Shown here: positions 61,837 to 64,000 of the stretch, piece after piece | How positions within the stretch are numbered: the first letter of the stretch is position 1 | How the letters are laid out: the number at the start of each line of letters is the position of its first letter | Source of the DNA: Thermococcus sp. AM4 | Lineage (GTDB): Archaea; Methanobacteriota_B; Thermococci; Thermococcales; Thermococcaceae | NCBI RefSeq assembly: GCF_000151205.2 | Contig: NC_016051.1 | Coordinates: 1,550,001-1,614,000 of the forward strand | Length of the DNA: 64,000 nucleotides | Reading direction: 5' to 3' | Notes under the pieces: model-generated | What the model was told of the DNA's origin: nothing | The model's database searches: none | What the model saw: only the letters and a program-made list of their open reading frames with translations | Made by a program: the position numbers and the translations under genes

Positions 61837-62678
61837 TCCCTCACCCCGCTCTCCTCTCTGCTCACAACTAGCGTTCCAAGGATTATTAAGGCTAAGCCCG
61901 CGAGGTGATAGAAGGTTACCCTCTCGCCGAGGAGCGCAATCGAGACGAGCCCCGTCAGAGCGGGCGCGGGCGTTAAAATGGCCGTCGCCTTCGAGAGGTT
62001 AATCCGCGCTATCGCCAAATACCAGAGGCTCTGGGTGAGCGCTATTATCAGCCCCTCCGCCAGCGCGAGCTTCGTGAAGGCGAAGCCGGTAATAAAGGCT
62101 GGAACGAGGAGGAGAAGCCCGCCGGAGGTGTTCCTCAATGTCGCTATCGTCACCGGGCTGTAATCGGTTCTCTTGGCTATTGCGTGCCCGAGCTGCCAGA
62201 AGAGGGGAGTTAGGAGTAGTAGGATGTCGCCCTTCAGGAGCTCCGGCCTCTTTCCCTGCGCGACCACGAGGAAGACGCCCGTGATGAGTGCCAGGGCCGA
62301 AACTACTGCCCTTCCGCTTATCCTCTCCCCCAGGAGGAGCCACGAGATGAGGAAGGAGTAGAAGACCTCGAAGCGCGTGAGTATTGCCGAATTAATCGCC
62401 GTACTCAGCCTCGTCCCGTAGGCGAAGAGAGAATATGCCACCGCCGTCGCGAAAAGGCCCGTTAGAAATGCCTTTCTTAGCTCGGCCGGCCTCTCCCGGA
62501 TTTCTCTCGCCTGACCGCCGAGCAGTATAACCGGCCAGAGGATTAGCGAGGCTATTAAAGCGGACAGAGAGGCGAAGGCGAATGGATTAACTGGATTGGC
62601 TTTGATTACGACCGGCTCGAGGCCGAGCAGGAGCAGTACGACAAACGCTAACAGCGTCCCCTCTGTTTCGCGGTCCAT
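61833..62678 (-). CDS. EamA/DMT-family transporter
   Basis: 281 aa with ten membrane helices in two EamA repeats (first: LLAFVVLLLLGLEPVVIKANPVNPFAFASLSALIASLILWPVILLG; second: ILLLLTPLFWQLGHAIAKRTDYSPVTIATLRNTSGGLLLLVPAFI). The motif YSLFAYGTRLSTAINSAILTRFEVFYSFLISWLLLGERI and its repeat YLAIARINLSKATAILTPAPALTGLVSIALLGERVTFYHLAGLALIILG are typical of drug/metabolite exporters. Likely exports an amino acid or small metabolite. Forms an operon with the MBL-fold gene. Confidence 0.88.
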   Translation of the reverse strand: MDRETEGTLLAFVVLLLLGLEPVVIKANPVNPFAFASLSALIASLILWPVILLGGQAREIRERPAELRKAFLTGLFATAVAYSLFAYGTRLSTAINSAILTRFEVFYSFLISWLLLGERISGRAVVSALALITGVFLVVAQGKRPELLKGDILLLLTPLFWQLGHAIAKRTDYSPVTIATLRNTSGGLLLLVPAFITGFAFTKLALAEGLIIALTQSLWYLAIARINLSKATAILTPAPALTGLVSIALLGERVTFYHLAGLALIILGTLVVSREESGVRE

Positions 62679-63050
62679 GGGCGGAGTTGGAAGGTGAGGT
62701 TTTTATGGGCTTCTCTACCCACCGCGAGGTCGAAGGCCAGCTCAGGGCTTTCTTTTTCCAAATCTTTTTCGCGATTATTCCATAGTGCTTCTCATAGCTC
62801 TCCAATCAACGAGCTCGGCTTTCTTTTCGAGCTGTTTTAAAACTCTCCTAGCCTTTCTCGCCGTCAGATCCCTCTATTACAAAGTTTTGAGCTCATCCTG
62901 ACGGTTGACAAATTCTCCAAACACAATTATATAAACGTGATTAGAGTTTTTATTCTGAGAGAGTTGGTTTGAGCATTGAATCCCTCAGGATTATAGCCCT
63001 ATATCAAAACTCTTTTAGGCCCTTCTTCTTAATACGGCACGGTGGTGAGC
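62679..63050. other. Intergenic region with broken frames and inverted repeats
   Basis: No intact gene. On the minus strand between about 62690 and 62873 there is protein-like sequence split over different frames (RDLTARKARRVLKQLEKKAELVDW up to a stop at 62775, then KESPELAFDLAVGREAHKN in another frame), which looks like the remains of a decayed gene. A strong TATA (AATTATATAAACG) is at 62925-62937. After it AGAGTTTT (62943-62950) pairs with AAAACTCT (63006-63013) and CTGAG (62955-62959) with CTCAG (62984-62988), nested inside. This could be a structured leader or small RNA in front of the RelB gene; only the symmetry is certain. Confidence 0.35.
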
Positions 63051-63254
63051 TTGGAGAAAGTGAGTGAAACAACTGTTGAGCTCGTGCTGACCGAACTTAA
63101 GCGCATAAGGCGTGAGCTCCAGCGACTTGAGGACCTTCTTATGGATGAGAGCCCTGAATTGAATGAAGATGAACTCGAAGAGCTCCTGAGGGAAGCCAGA
63201 GATGAGTCCATTGGATGGGTCAAACTTGAAGATCTGCCAAAGCCGGAGGATTGA
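63051..63254 (+). CDS. RelB-like antitoxin
   Basis: 67 aa, strongly charged. EKVSETTVELVLTELKRIRRELQRLEDLLMDESPELNEDELEELLREARDESIGWVKLEDL looks like the archaeal RelB antitoxin: a helical body that wraps around the toxin and an acidic tail. The start TTG at 63051 is preferred, with GGTGGTGAGC before it; the GTG at 63042 lies in that site. It lies directly before the RelE-type gene, as in P. horikoshii aRelB-aRelE. Confidence 0.8.
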   Translation: MEKVSETTVELVLTELKRIRRELQRLEDLLMDESPELNEDELEELLREARDESIGWVKLEDLPKPED

Positions 63255-63256
63255 GA

Positions 63257-63529
63257 ATGAGTTTCTCGGTTGAGGTTCATCCCCGCGTTGCCAAAGTGCT
63301 CTCAAAGCTGAAGCCAGCCCACTACCAGCGAATTTACGACTTTTTGTCCCTTCTCCAGGAGGAGCCAGTCCCTTCGAGTTTATACGACGTGAAGAAGCTT
63401 AAAGGTACGGGAGACCTCTCCGTTTACCGTGTGCGCGTTGGTGATTACCGTCTGATTTATGTTGTTGATTGGAGCAACTCAAGAATTAGGGTTCTCCGGC
63501 TTGAGCGGAGGGGCTCGGCTTATAAATGA
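63257..63529 (+). CDS. RelE-type mRNA interferase toxin
   Basis: 90 aa. SFSVEVHPRVAKVLSKLKPAHYQRIYDFLSLLQEEPVPSSLYDVKKLKGTGDLSVYRVRVGDYRLIYVVDWSNSRIRVLRLERRGSAYK is a classic RelE fold; the basic end (YRVRVGDYRLIY... RVLRLERRG) carries the RNA-cutting residues. It cleaves mRNA on the ribosome when free of antitoxin. The ATG at 63257 is used after GGAGGATTGAGA, two bases behind the antitoxin stop. Probably chromosomal and stable rather than plasmid-borne. Confidence 0.88.
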   Translation: MSFSVEVHPRVAKVLSKLKPAHYQRIYDFLSLLQEEPVPSSLYDVKKLKGTGDLSVYRVRVGDYRLIYVVDWSNSRIRVLRLERRGSAYK

Positions 63530-63675
63530 ATTCCCTCACTTTCCAAAAACTTTAAATTCTCCTCTCCCCTTTCTCTTCCCATGCTCGGTGGTCGTTTTTG
63601 GCTTTGGTGAGGTCCATCTCTTCTGCACCGCCTTAGCCATGAGTTTCGTTTCCACTGGAAATGGAGGTGTTGGAA

Positions 63676-64000
63676 TTGGAGTTTAAGGTTACCCCCTGGG
63701 ACGTTGAAGGTTTGGTCGACTACAACAAGCTGATAGAGCAGTTCGGAACCAGCCCGCTGACTGACGAGCTGCTTGAGAAGACGGCAAGGCTCACGAAGAG
63801 AGAACTGCCGATTTACTTCCGCAGGCGCTTCTTCTTCTCCCACAGGGACTACGACAAGGTTCTGGCCGACTACGAGAGCGGAAGGGGCTTCTTCCTGTAC
63901 ACGGGAAGGGGTCCGAGCGGGCCGATGCACATAGGCCACATAATCCCCTTCTACGCCACCAAGTGGCTACAGGAGAAGTTCGGCGTCAACCTCTACATAC
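63676..64000 (+). CDS. trpS: Tryptophanyl-tRNA synthetase, N-terminal part
   Basis: Open at the right edge. The sequence EFKVTPWDVEGLVDYNKLIEQFGTSPLTDELLEKTARLTKRELPIYFRRRFFFSHRDYDKVLADYESGRGFFLYTGRGPSGPMHIGHIIPFYATKWLQEKFGVNLYI matches archaeal TrpRS; GPMHIGH is the class I HIGH motif that binds ATP. Enzyme charges tRNA-Trp. I favour the TTG at 63676 as start because GGAGGTG lies six bases before it, the spacing seen at other genes here; the ATG at 63661 is an alternative that would add five residues. Confidence 0.93.
   Translation, partial: MEFKVTPWDVEGLVDYNKLIEQFGTSPLTDELLEKTARLTKRELPIYFRRRFFFSHRDYDKVLADYESGRGFFLYTGRGPSGPMHIGHIIPFYATKWLQEKFGVNLYI

Overview
The window comes from a hyperthermophilic euryarchaeon of the order Thermococcales, most likely Thermococcus. 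The evidence is the mix of an archaeal V/A-type ATP synthase subunit, a thermosome, an ADP-forming acetyl-CoA synthetase alpha subunit, archaeal EF-1beta, Taw3, an 18-kDa-type FKBP, a class III ribonucleotide reductase, TATA-type promoters, GGTGATC-like ribosome binding sites with many GTG and TTG starts, and a 30-bp CRISPR repeat ending in GAATTGAAAG (the Pyrococcus/Thermococcus crRNA tag AUUGAAAG). Coding density is high. There are no rRNA genes, and I recognised no tRNA genes or insertion sequences.

Layout. 1-1642: end of atpD and an AlaX-type Ala-tRNA editing protein. 1643-7857: two copies of an OppB/OppC-like permease pair without ATPases or binding protein, separated by a PP-loop tRNA-thiolase-like gene and a membrane protein. 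7946-12924: a radical SAM protein, an archaeal AAA ATPase with a 22-bp palindrome at its promoter, Taw3, a DUF104/PIN toxin-antitoxin pair and an ABC-2 exporter. 12987-22146: thermosome, NrdG and NrdD (NrdD with an intein), a TPR protein, EF-1beta with a zinc ribbon, an Lrp regulator, XTP pyrophosphatase and adenosine-specific kinase. 22203-26642: a two-domain regulator, a radical SAM-like protein that has lost its catalytic cysteine motif, MoaE, a lipoprotein and a ThiF/MoeB enzyme.

26691-27636 holds deoC overlapping a small DUF1884 gene. DUF1884 proteins are the truncated HK97-fold 'family 4 encapsulins', so this looks like an enzyme plus nanocompartment-shell operon. 28289-37028: ornithine-type aminotransferase, an AT-rich orphan gene, thioredoxin reductase, DUF457, a Cdc6-like ATPase, THUMP and ASCH proteins, an M32 carboxypeptidase and a PfkB kinase. 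37025-40924: a tightly overlapped MoxR/DUF58/DUF4129 operon. 42063-50148: a Tad/KlbA-type secretion operon whose ATPase carries an unusual Ala1 intein. 50242-57088: GTPase, tRNA methyltransferase, FAA hydrolase, tandem paralogous membrane proteins, DUF211 and a PH1932-type ArsR regulator. 57277-58680: ADP-forming acyl-CoA synthetase alpha subunit.

58681-60814 is a CRISPR leader and array (24 intact 30-bp repeats plus a decayed terminal one, 24 spacers) with no cas genes in the window. After it come a small membrane protein, an MBL-fold hydrolase, an EamA transporter, a RelBE-type pair and the start of trpS. Several genes were given starts shorter than the longest open frame, because a Shine-Dalgarno site (often GGNGGTG followed by about six bases) points to a later ATG, GTG or TTG; these choices are explained in the entries.
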